A stretch of 5,889 nt of DNA from Bacteroidales bacterium (GTDB taxonomy: Bacteria > Bacteroidota > Bacteroidia > Bacteroidales > PUMT01). The position numbers and the translations under genes were made by a program. Positions 1-5,889 of the stretch are shown piece by piece; positions within the stretch are counted from its first letter, which is position 1; each line of letters begins with the position of its first letter. The DNA lies in NCBI GenBank assembly GCA_007132365.1, contig SLOS01000299.1, positions 1 to 5,889 on the forward strand. Direction: 5' to 3'. The notes under the pieces are model-generated. The model was not told the origin of the DNA. It worked only from the letters and a program-made list of their open reading frames with translations, and made no database searches.

Positions 1-98
1 GGATATATCATACAATAAAGCAAGTGCAGAAAAAAAGGCGTTCCGGAATTCTGAATTTCTCCCGATTATTAGCTTGAAAATTAAAGAATTTTATGTTT

Positions 99-131
99 TT
101 TGTGAGCAGTTAAAAAAATGTTTTATATTTG
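99..131 (+). promoter_or_regulatory. Predicted Bacteroidota-type promoter for the susC-susD pair
   Basis: A TTTG at 99-102 is followed after 21 bases by TATATTTG at 124-131. The second element is an exact match to the -7 consensus TAnnTTTG used by the primary sigma factor of Bacteroidota, and the spacing fits the known -33/-7 arrangement. Transcription would begin near 137-139, giving a leader of about 112 bases before the susC start at 251. A small AT-rich inverted repeat (AAAATT at 77-82, AATTTT at 87-92) lies just upstream of the -33 element; its role is unknown. The match is seen directly; activity is inferred. Confidence 0.6.
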
Positions 132-163
132 CGGTGTGATAATTACTTATTCCTGTTGAAATT

Positions 164-200
164 AATAAACAAAATGAGGTTTTTTTTTCATTTGTTTATT
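164..200 (+). repeat. AT-rich inverted repeat in the susC leader (possible RNA hairpin or operator)
   Basis: Bases 164-177 (AATAAACAAAATGA) pair with 188-200 (TCATTTGTTTATT) over 13 base pairs with one bulged A in the left arm. The loop is GG followed by a run of nine T. The repeat lies between the predicted transcription start and the susC start codon, so it could fold in the 5' leader mRNA or act as a protein-binding palindrome in DNA. It contains no G/C-rich core, so it is not a typical intrinsic terminator. The pairing is seen directly; any regulatory role is inference. Confidence 0.45.
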
Positions 201-250
201 TCACGGGGTGACCTGATTAATTATTTGTTAACCTACTAAAACTTTTTTCA

Positions 251-3200
251 ATGAAAAAAATGATTATGTTTTTGTCACTTTTTGTGTTTTGCGGTATTTT
301 TACCCTGCATTCGCAAACTGTGCAGATCTCCGGCACTGTGACCAGTGCCGTGGATGGCTCTACTGTTCCGGGTGTTGCAATTGTTGTGAGGGGAACTACC
401 ATCGGGACGGTAACCGACTTCGAAGGCAGGTATTCGATTACTGTGCCTGCTGATGCGCAAGCCCTCATATTCAGTTTCGTGGGACTTAGTACTGTTGAAG
501 AACCAATTCAAGGCAGGACCGAGATCAACGTGACTATGGAACCGGATTATCTGCGACTTGATGAGGTGGTTGTGACCGCATTGGGTATAACACGAGAAAG
601 AAGATCCATCGGCTACACGGTTCAGGATGTTGATGGTGAAGAACTTGCAAGAGCAGGAAACCCTAATCTTATGACTGCATTATCCGGTAGGATTGCCGGT
701 TTCGAGGTTCGACAGTCTTCCGGTATGCCCGGGGCACCTGCCCAGGTTTTTATCCGCGGTGCCCGTTCATTCAGCGGAGACAACACCCCGCTTTACGTTA
801 TTGACGGGATGCCTGTTCAGAGCCAGAACGACTACGGTTCGAACGTCACTGGTGCTGCCTTCTCCAACAGGGCTCTTGACATTGACCCCAATGATATTGA
901 ATCTATAAACGTATTGAAGGGTCAGGCTGCTGCAGCTCTTTATGGACTCAGGGCATCAAACGGTGTAATTATTATTACCACCAAAAGAGGGACTGCTGCC
1001 ATGATAGGCAGGCCCAGAGTGGACTTTTCTTCCAATGCTACTGTTGATGTAGTGGCCAGGCTGCCCGAAGTAAACCAGGTTTATGCCCAGGGGTGGAACG
1101 GTAACCTTGCCGGACCAAACTCATTTTCCTGGGGCCCTAAAATTTCCGACCTGCCTGACGATCCTGTCTATGGAGGGAATAACCATGGTCAGCCGGGTAA
1201 ATTCTTTGACCGTTACAAGGGAGAGTGGGTTGACCCGATCGCCTACAATAACGCGGAGAATTTTTTTCAGGACAACGGATATACCTACAATAATAATATC
1301 AATATCAGCAATGCGACTGAATTTGGAAATTATGCCATTGGGCTTGGAAGTACTAATCAAACCGGTATAATCAGGGGGACCGGGATGGACAGGTACACTG
1401 CCAAAATGGCCGGGGATTTCCAGCTGGCAGAAAAATGGAATCTGGGCTTTACCGGCAACTATTCTGACGCACAAATATCCAAGCTGCCTTCGGGTAATGA
1501 CAGCTGGTTGTTCACCGTTTACGGTGCACCTGCGTCATTTGACCTGATGGGGACTCCTTCACACCAGGAAGGGACATTCGGGGAATACCGTCAGATAAGC
1601 TACCGTGCCGGTGCAGTAGGAAATAATCCAAACTGGGTACTTGACAATAACCATTACCGTGAAGCTACAAAGCGTTTCTTCGGCAACTCATATGTTGAAT
1701 ATAAACCCATCCAGGCGGTAAATATCCGGTATCAGATCGGTGTTGATACCTATACAACCGATAACGACACTTATGTCGAAGCCGGAACTGGAAACCTGCC
1801 CACGGGTGCAGCGCAATACCCCACACCAACTAATCCTGAATATGCCTATGTAGCGCCCACCGGTGGGTCAATCAGTAAATTCGGAATAACCAGGAGGATA
1901 GTTAACTCACTGTTAACAGCTTCCTTTACTCATGATTTCAATGATGACCTTTCAGGTTCACTGCTTGTTGGTAATGAGATTGATCACAATTCATATGAGT
2001 ATTATTCAGCTACAGGCAGCACCTTTACCACACCGGGCTGGAATAACCTCAACAATACCACCGTACAGAATTCCGGTTACACTATGTATGATAGAAGAAC
2101 TGCCGGTTTCTTTGGTAATCTTTCTCTTGATTATATGAACATGCTGTTCTTCAATGCAACAGGAAGGCAGGATATTGTATCATCTATGCCGAGGGATAAT
2201 CGAACCTTCTTCTACCCATCAGCATCACTGGCATTTGTGTTTACTGAACTTAATCCCCTTGCAGGCAGCAACATTCTCCCGTTTGGGAAGCTGCGTGCAT
2301 CATATGCAGAGGTAGGTCAGGCGGCTATGACATATCTTCCGGACCCGTATTTTGTTACAGGGGGAGCAGGCAGTGGTTTTATTCCCGGAATCAGTTATCC
2401 TTTCGGGGCAATTACCGGATATAAGCCAAGCAGGTCCCTGTATGACCCGGGTCTTATACCACAAAATACCCAGACCTTTGAGTTGGGTGTTGACCTTAGA
2501 TTCTTTGATAATCGTATAGGGTTGGACTATAGCTTCTTTAACACTATTGCCAGTGACCAGATCTTCGGTGTTCCCCTGGCAGGTTCGACAGGTTACGGTT
2601 CCCTTATAACAAATGCCGGGAAAATGGAAGCAATAGGACATGAAATTATTCTTACCACCAACCCGGTCAGGACAGCCAATTTTAACTGGAACTTCTCCAT
2701 GAATTTCACAAAAATAACGAACACTGTTTTAGAACTTGCAGAAGGTGTTGAAAGTATTTTCCTGGGAGGTTATGTAACCCCCAATATCAGGGCTTCCGCA
2801 GGCGATACGTACCCTGCAATATACGGTGAACAGTTCCTCAGGGATGATCAGGGCAGAATTCTTGTCAATGAAAACCCCGATCATCCGTTATACGGTATGC
2901 CCATGGTTGGTGAATTTGGGAAAATAGGTGATGTTTCACCCGATTTTTACATGTCCTTCAACAACGACATCACCCTTTTCAGGACAGTTCGTGTTTCAGC
3001 CCAGGTTGACTGGAAGAGCGGCGGACAGATGTATTCAGGTTCAAACAGGCTGATGGACCTGTATGGTTCTTCAAAGAGGACCGAAGATCGTGAGACCCCC
3101 TTTATTTTTGATGGGTACAAGGCTGATGGGACACCAAACGATATTGAAAGAGGCGGACCGGATGATTCTCAGGCATATCAGGATCTTTATGAGTGGGCAC

Positions 3201-3475
3201 TTGATATGATGACTGAGTCTCAAATATATGAAACCTCATTTGTTAAGCTCAGGCAACTGGCATTTTCATTCAATTTGCCTCAGAGGTTTGTTACACAGAT
3301 TGGAGTTGAAAGGGCCTCTCTCAGTTTCATCACCAGAAATGTTCTTCTCTGGACCACTCTGCCAAACTTCGACCCTGAAGCATCCCAGGGCCAGGGTAAT
3401 ATGCAGGGAGGTATGGACTATATGTCATTGCCACAGACCACATCATATGGTATAGGTCTTAACCTAACATTCTAG
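251..3475 (+). CDS. SusC/RagA-family TonB-linked outer-membrane transporter
   Basis: This is a complete outer-membrane importer of 1074 residues, the usual size for SusC proteins. Residues 1-21 are a signal peptide (basic MKK start, hydrophobic core, cleavage probable before Q22). Residues about 25-100 form a carboxypeptidase-regulatory-like beta-sandwich (GTV, DGSTVPG, GTVTDFEGRYSI). A TonB-box-like stretch LDEVVVTAL follows at 103-111. The plug domain spans about 118-247, with LYVIDG at 181-186 and the SusC hallmark running from VLKG (221-224) through SNGVIIITTKRG (236-247). The remainder is the barrel, ending in GIGLNLTF with the terminal aromatic residue expected for BAM-mediated insertion. 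There is no N-terminal secretin/TonB (STN) signalling domain, so direct signalling to an anti-sigma factor is unlikely. ATG 251 is chosen because it opens the signal peptide; the preceding bases are A/T-rich with no Shine-Dalgarno motif, as is usual in this phylum. The partner lipoprotein starts 22 bases after the stop. The substrate cannot be read from the sequence. Confidence 0.96.
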   Translation: MKKMIMFLSLFVFCGIFTLHSQTVQISGTVTSAVDGSTVPGVAIVVRGTTIGTVTDFEGRYSITVPADAQALIFSFVGLSTVEEPIQGRTEINVTMEPDYLRLDEVVVTALGITRERRSIGYTVQDVDGEELARAGNPNLMTALSGRIAGFEVRQSSGMPGAPAQVFIRGARSFSGDNTPLYVIDGMPVQSQNDYGSNVTGAAFSNRALDIDPNDIESINVLKGQAAAALYGLRASNGVIIITTKRGTAAMIGRPRVDFSSNATVDVVARLPEVNQVYAQGWNGNLAGPNSFSWGPKISDLPDDPVYGGNNHGQPGKFFDRYKGEWVDPIAYNNAENFFQDNGYTYNNNINISNATEFGNYAIGLGSTNQTGIIRGTGMDRYTAKMAGDFQLAEKWNLGFTGNYSDAQISKLPSGNDSWLFTVYGAPASFDLMGTPSHQEGTFGEYRQISYRAGAVGNNPNWVLDNNHYREATKRFFGNSYVEYKPIQAVNIRYQIGVDTYTTDNDTYVEAGTGNLPTGAAQYPTPTNPEYAYVAPTGGSISKFGITRRIVNSLLTASFTHDFNDDLSGSLLVGNEIDHNSYEYYSATGSTFTTPGWNNLNNTTVQNSGYTMYDRRTAGFFGNLSLDYMNMLFFNATGRQDIVSSMPRDNRTFFYPSASLAFVFTELNPLAGSNILPFGKLRASYAEVGQAAMTYLPDPYFVTGGAGSGFIPGISYPFGAITGYKPSRSLYDPGLIPQNTQTFELGVDLRFFDNRIGLDYSFFNTIASDQIFGVPLAGSTGYGSLITNAGKMEAIGHEIILTTNPVRTANFNWNFSMNFTKITNTVLELAEGVESIFLGGYVTPNIRASAGDTYPAIYGEQFLRDDQGRILVNENPDHPLYGMPMVGEFGKIGDVSPDFYMSFNNDITLFRTVRVSAQVDWKSGGQMYSGSNRLMDLYGSSKRTEDRETPFIFDGYKADGTPNDIERGGPDDSQAYQDLYEWALDMMTESQIYETSFVKLRQLAFSFNLPQRFVTQIGVERASLSFITRNVLLWTTLPNFDPEASQGQGNMQGGMDYMSLPQTTSYGIGLNLTF

Positions 3476-3497
3476 TAACCTAAAAACATTTAAAATT

Positions 3498-4985
3498 ATG
3501 AAAATATTAAAATATCTGACCCTGATCTCGATCGCCTTGCTGCTCTTTTCCTGCAGCGAAGATGTTATGGATGAGGTCAATACCGATCAAAATAATCCGG
3601 CCGATATGGATGCCAGGAATATGATTCCTGATCTTATCCTGAAAACGGCATTCCAGACTGTAGCTACCGATATTGCATGGTATGCCACGGTTTATATCGA
3701 ACATGCTGCCGGCACCTGGGCGCAGTCAAGTGAAGCGGACAGACGAGTTGCCCAGAACTCCGCATCGCTCTTTAATAACAGCTGGAACCTGATTTATGAT
3801 GTTATGAATATGTCAAACACCATAATAGAAAAGACCGACCCTGTTACCGGATCCGAACCCGATAACTACGCGGCGCGTGGGATCGGCCAGATCCTGATGG
3901 CTTATAACCTTTCTGTTGCCACCGATATGTGGGGCGAGATTCCCTACAGTGAAGCATTCCAGGGAGCGCAAAACCTTCAGCCAAGGTATGACAGGCAATC
4001 CGATTTGTATCCCATAATAGGCCAACTGCTTGACGATGGTATTGCCAATATGGGAAGAGCTACCCTCTTATTCCCCGATCGTGATTACATCTATGGAACA
4101 GTCGGAATTGCCGGTTTATCCGGTGCTGCCTACAGGGATGCCTGGGTGAAGTTCGGATATGCCCTTAAGGCAAGGTTAAGCCTGAGGCTCACCAATATTG
4201 GTGGAGTTGCTGCTGCACAGGCGGCTCTTGATGCCGCAGCGAATTCCTTTACAAGCGCTGCTGACCAGGCTCTTTTCGGAGGTAACTTTGCGGTAGCAAG
4301 GAACAGGGGTAATCCATGGGGCGAATTCTGGTTTGACAGGAACCACCTTTCGGTTTCCTCCACGATTCATGGACTTATGGATGAAAGGAATGATCCCAGG
4401 ATGCCAAGGTACTTCGGTCCCGGCCCTATTGCACCAATTGGCACGGCCGATAACGTGCAGGGTTTATATGCAGGGTCACGCTATACTACAGGCTGGGGTG
4501 CATGGACAATGCCAATTACTGTGTTTACCTACCAGGAGCTTAAGTTTATTGAAGCTGAAGCCAGTTTCAGGGTTGGTGCGGCGGACTGGCAGGATGCACT
4601 GAAGGAGGCAATTGCAGCTTCTTGGGCATTTCATGGGCAGCCTCTCTTCCAGGAAATTCTTGATGAAGATGATAATGTAGTTGAAACTATAGATTTTGAT
4701 GTATGGTTTGACGAGGAGGTTGTTACAAGGCTGACAGCCGGAAATGAGCTGGAAGAGATAATGAACCAGAAGTACATTGCATTGTATGACAGGGAAGCAA
4801 TTGAGGTGTATAATGACTATCGCCGTACCGGTTTTCCGGAGATGAAAAATCCGAACAATGCAACTACCGGTTTTGTCTGGAGGTTTCCGTTTGCACTCAG
4901 CGAAGTACAGTCAAATCCGGCCAATGTTCCATCTATAGATGTTCATACCGACAAAGTCTGGTGGGCAGGTGGTTCTGAAAACTAA
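3498..4985 (+). CDS. SusD/RagB-family substrate-binding surface lipoprotein (SusD-like_2 type)
   Basis: This is a complete lipoprotein of 495 residues, expected to cap the SusC barrel on the cell surface and capture the ligand. Residues 1-18 are a type II signal peptide ending in LLFS, with lipidated Cys19. The next residues, SEDVMDE, are acidic, resembling the lipoprotein export signal that sends Bacteroidota lipoproteins to the cell surface. The mature start NTDQNNP (28-34), the TDMWGEIPYSEAF segment (142-154), the YQELKFIEAEA helix (345-355), KYIALYDREAIEVYNDYRRTGFP (425-447) and the C-terminal FPFALSEVQSNPANVPS (463-479) with KVWW (486-489) all fit the SusD-like_2 branch rather than the classical SusD/RagB fold family. 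Residues 388-407 form a strongly acidic stretch between two conserved helices and look like an insertion. The gene is probably translated from the susC transcript; the gap holds only A/T-rich bases and no terminator. The ligand is unknown. Confidence 0.93.
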   Translation: MKILKYLTLISIALLLFSCSEDVMDEVNTDQNNPADMDARNMIPDLILKTAFQTVATDIAWYATVYIEHAAGTWAQSSEADRRVAQNSASLFNNSWNLIYDVMNMSNTIIEKTDPVTGSEPDNYAARGIGQILMAYNLSVATDMWGEIPYSEAFQGAQNLQPRYDRQSDLYPIIGQLLDDGIANMGRATLLFPDRDYIYGTVGIAGLSGAAYRDAWVKFGYALKARLSLRLTNIGGVAAAQAALDAAANSFTSAADQALFGGNFAVARNRGNPWGEFWFDRNHLSVSSTIHGLMDERNDPRMPRYFGPGPIAPIGTADNVQGLYAGSRYTTGWGAWTMPITVFTYQELKFIEAEASFRVGAADWQDALKEAIAASWAFHGQPLFQEILDEDDNVVETIDFDVWFDEEVVTRLTAGNELEEIMNQKYIALYDREAIEVYNDYRRTGFPEMKNPNNATTGFVWRFPFALSEVQSNPANVPSIDVHTDKVWWAGGSEN

Positions 4986-5007
4986 TTAATAATTGTTTTT
5001 TAATTGT

Positions 5008-5039
5008 AAAAAGACGGGTTGCAGCAAACCCGTCTTTTT
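5008..5039 (+). terminator. Intrinsic terminator after susD
   Basis: Bases 5008-5020 (AAAAAGACGGGTT) pair perfectly with 5027-5039 (AACCCGTCTTTTT), giving a 13-base-pair stem with a GCAGCA loop. The right arm ends in five T, followed by A then TT. It sits 22 bases after the susD stop codon and should end the susC-susD transcript. Because the left arm starts with five A, the hairpin could also stop transcription arriving on the other strand. Confidence 0.9.
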
Positions 5040-5042
5040 ATT

Positions 5043-5140
5043 AGGTTGCCGCCGGGTATAGTTCTTTCACTTGCAGGATGCAAGTCCCATACACGCCGGG
5101 TCGAACGGCTTATCAAACGGGTGTTTCCTGAGGCGTACCT
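5043..5140 (+). other. Foldable intergenic patch, possible structured RNA or mobile-element scar
   Basis: This stretch between the terminator and the next gene is visibly richer in G and C than the DNA on either side. By hand it folds into a closed multi-branched shape. AGGTTGCC (5043-5050) pairs with 5132-5140 with one bulged T and one G-U pair. Inside are a perfect 7-base-pair hairpin (5069-5085, GGA loop), a GCCG/CGGC hairpin (5095-5109) and an AAAC/GTTT hairpin (5115-5126); GTAT 5056-5059 can pair with ATAC 5089-5092. CGCCGGGT occurs twice (5050-5057 and 5094-5101). The segment GGATGCAAGTCCC loosely recalls parts of group II intron RNA, but no maturase or domain V is present. I do not recognise a named RNA family. 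It may also be the leader of the following gene. Confidence 0.3.
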
Positions 5141-5180
5141 TAAAGATTTTTTACTGATTCTATTTTAAGTTCTGTTAGTT

Positions 5181-5889
5181 ATGTTTTGCAAGTTGTATGA
5201 GTACTGGCAGATTAGTCAAGCCAGATCATTCCTGGCCGGGTTCCTGTTGTTGTTTTTTTCCTGTAACCTTGCCGCTCAGAATTTTTCAACATTGAGCCTG
5301 GGTGCAAATTTCTCTGATATTATCGGTGTTCAATCTGAAACCTTTGATGTGAACAGAGGATTTTATGTGGGACTGGGATACCATACCCTTTTTTCAGATC
5401 CGTTCAGTTTTGGCGTAGAATTGAATATGAATCGCAAGGGGTTTAGCAACAAGTATTTAACATCTTATGCAACAAGAGATGTTTACTATTACAACCATGT
5501 CGACCAGTATAGTTTATATGTACCTTTTCTATTAACCCTGCATACCAACCGGTTCTCTTTCGAAACCGGTCCACACCTTGAGTTTATTCTGAGAAGCAGG
5601 CAGACTGAGATTGAAAGAAAGGTCTATAAGATGCCGCATGAAGAGGGGGTTATTGAAAATACCTACATAGACCGTCAGGAGTTGAATAATACTGAGCTGG
5701 GCATTACCTTCGGGATTAACTACAATATCCTTAGCAATATCGATTTGTCGGCCAGATATATACAGGTTTTCACTCCCCCCGGAAGAGAATACAACTGGCA
5801 GCGGCAAAGGGTTATCCAGGCAGGGCTGAAAATCAACTTCGGGAAATCATTCAGTCCCCGTAAACTGAACTTTGACCGGGGCTCAACCA
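5181..5889 (+). CDS. PorT-like outer-membrane beta-barrel protein, 3' end outside the window
   Basis: An open frame of 236 codons runs from ATG 5181 off the right edge. An in-frame TAA at 5166-5168 and the lack of another upstream ATG fix the start. Residues 1-32 look like a signal peptide with an unusually long n-region (about 16 residues before the hydrophobic core) and likely cleavage at LAA|Q. What follows is alternating beta-strand sequence typical of the PorT / OMP_b-brl_2 family: STLSLGANFSDIIG (36-49), FGVELNMNRKGFS (77-89), YSLYVPFLLTL (110-120), FSFETGPHLEF (125-135), TELGITFGINYNI (171-183), IDLSARYIQVF (187-197) and AGLKINFGKSF (214-224). Barrels of this type have about 8 strands and 180-250 residues, so little is probably missing. 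The role is unknown; the name PorT-like describes the fold only and does not imply type IX secretion. It lies beyond the susD terminator, so it probably has its own promoter, but I found no good TAnnTTTG match upstream. Coding on this strand is supported by signal peptide and strand pattern. Confidence 0.8.
   Translation, partial: MFCKLYEYWQISQARSFLAGFLLLFFSCNLAAQNFSTLSLGANFSDIIGVQSETFDVNRGFYVGLGYHTLFSDPFSFGVELNMNRKGFSNKYLTSYATRDVYYYNHVDQYSLYVPFLLTLHTNRFSFETGPHLEFILRSRQTEIERKVYKMPHEEGVIENTYIDRQELNNTELGITFGINYNILSNIDLSARYIQVFTPPGREYNWQRQRVIQAGLKINFGKSFSPRKLNFDRGST

Noticed and set aside
2..139. A 45-codon frame open from the left edge to TGA at 137-139, possibly the tail of an upstream gene.
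   Set aside because: It runs through the predicted promoter, its composition is that of AT-rich non-coding DNA, and a second frame is also open from the edge to about base 77. Neither translation resembles a known C-terminus, so no gene end is claimed.
1901..1917. Two GTTAAC palindromes five bases apart inside susC.
   Set aside because: They fall within a well-conserved reading frame (IVNSLLTASF), so the symmetry is easily due to codon choice. No matching copies with a role were seen elsewhere.
2300..2641. A long antisense open frame within susC; similar ones occur at 217-468, 1121-1474 and 5532-5807.
   Set aside because: These lie opposite well-supported genes and their translations show no signal peptide, domain or recognisable composition. 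They are expected shadows of the coding strand.
5078..5131. A 17-codon ATG frame in the intergenic patch, with CAGG directly before it.
   Set aside because: It is too short to support, the purine run abuts the ATG with no usable spacing, and Bacteroidota rarely rely on such sites. The bases are better explained by the hairpin at 5069-5085.
5043..5140. A tRNA or an intact group II intron in the patch after the terminator.
   Set aside because: There is no CCA-compatible acceptor stem, anticodon arm or proper T-loop for a tRNA. There is no domain V hairpin or maturase for an intron. Only a vague resemblance remains.
5241..5264. A possible lipobox (FFSC, Cys28) in the barrel protein, which would make it a lipoprotein.
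   Set aside because: The -3 and -2 residues are both Phe, which is not a good lipobox. A clean signal peptidase I site (LAA|Q) follows at once and the protein is a beta-barrel, so a type I signal is preferred.

Overview
The window comes from a member of the Bacteroidota. It holds a TonB-dependent SusC/RagA-type outer-membrane transporter followed at once by a SusD/RagB-type surface lipoprotein, an arrangement characteristic of that phylum. The upstream sequence also has a perfect Bacteroidota-type -7 element (TAnnTTTG) with a TTTG at -33 spacing. The genus cannot be read from the sequence. Base composition by eye is moderate, with AT-rich intergenic DNA.

Layout, all on the + strand: (1) bases 1-250 are an AT-rich upstream region with a promoter candidate at 99-131 and a near-perfect AT-rich inverted repeat at 164-200, inside the predicted 5' leader. 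(2) 251-3475 is a complete SusC-like transporter of 1074 residues. (3) After a 22-base gap, 3498-4985 is a complete SusD-like lipoprotein of 495 residues, of the SusD-like_2 type. (4) A strong intrinsic terminator hairpin lies at 5008-5039. (5) A roughly 100-base, more GC-rich intergenic patch at 5043-5140 can be folded by hand into a closed multi-branched structure; its nature is unknown. (6) From 5181 to the right edge runs a third gene with no stop in the window. It encodes an exported, PorT-like small outer-membrane beta-barrel.

The first two genes should work as one machine. The SusD lipoprotein sits on the outer face of the SusC barrel as a hinged lid that captures ligand. SusC then imports the ligand across the outer membrane using TonB energy. 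They look co-transcribed from the promoter near base 130 and end at the hairpin after susD. The third gene lies beyond that terminator, so it is probably a separate transcription unit, and its link to the transporter is only positional. No glycoside hydrolase, peptidase, sigma/anti-sigma pair or other regulator is visible, so the imported substrate cannot be named.

Most of the window is ordinary for this phylum. The parts that merit a second look are the leader inverted repeat, the foldable patch after the terminator, and an acidic insertion-like segment in the SusD protein.
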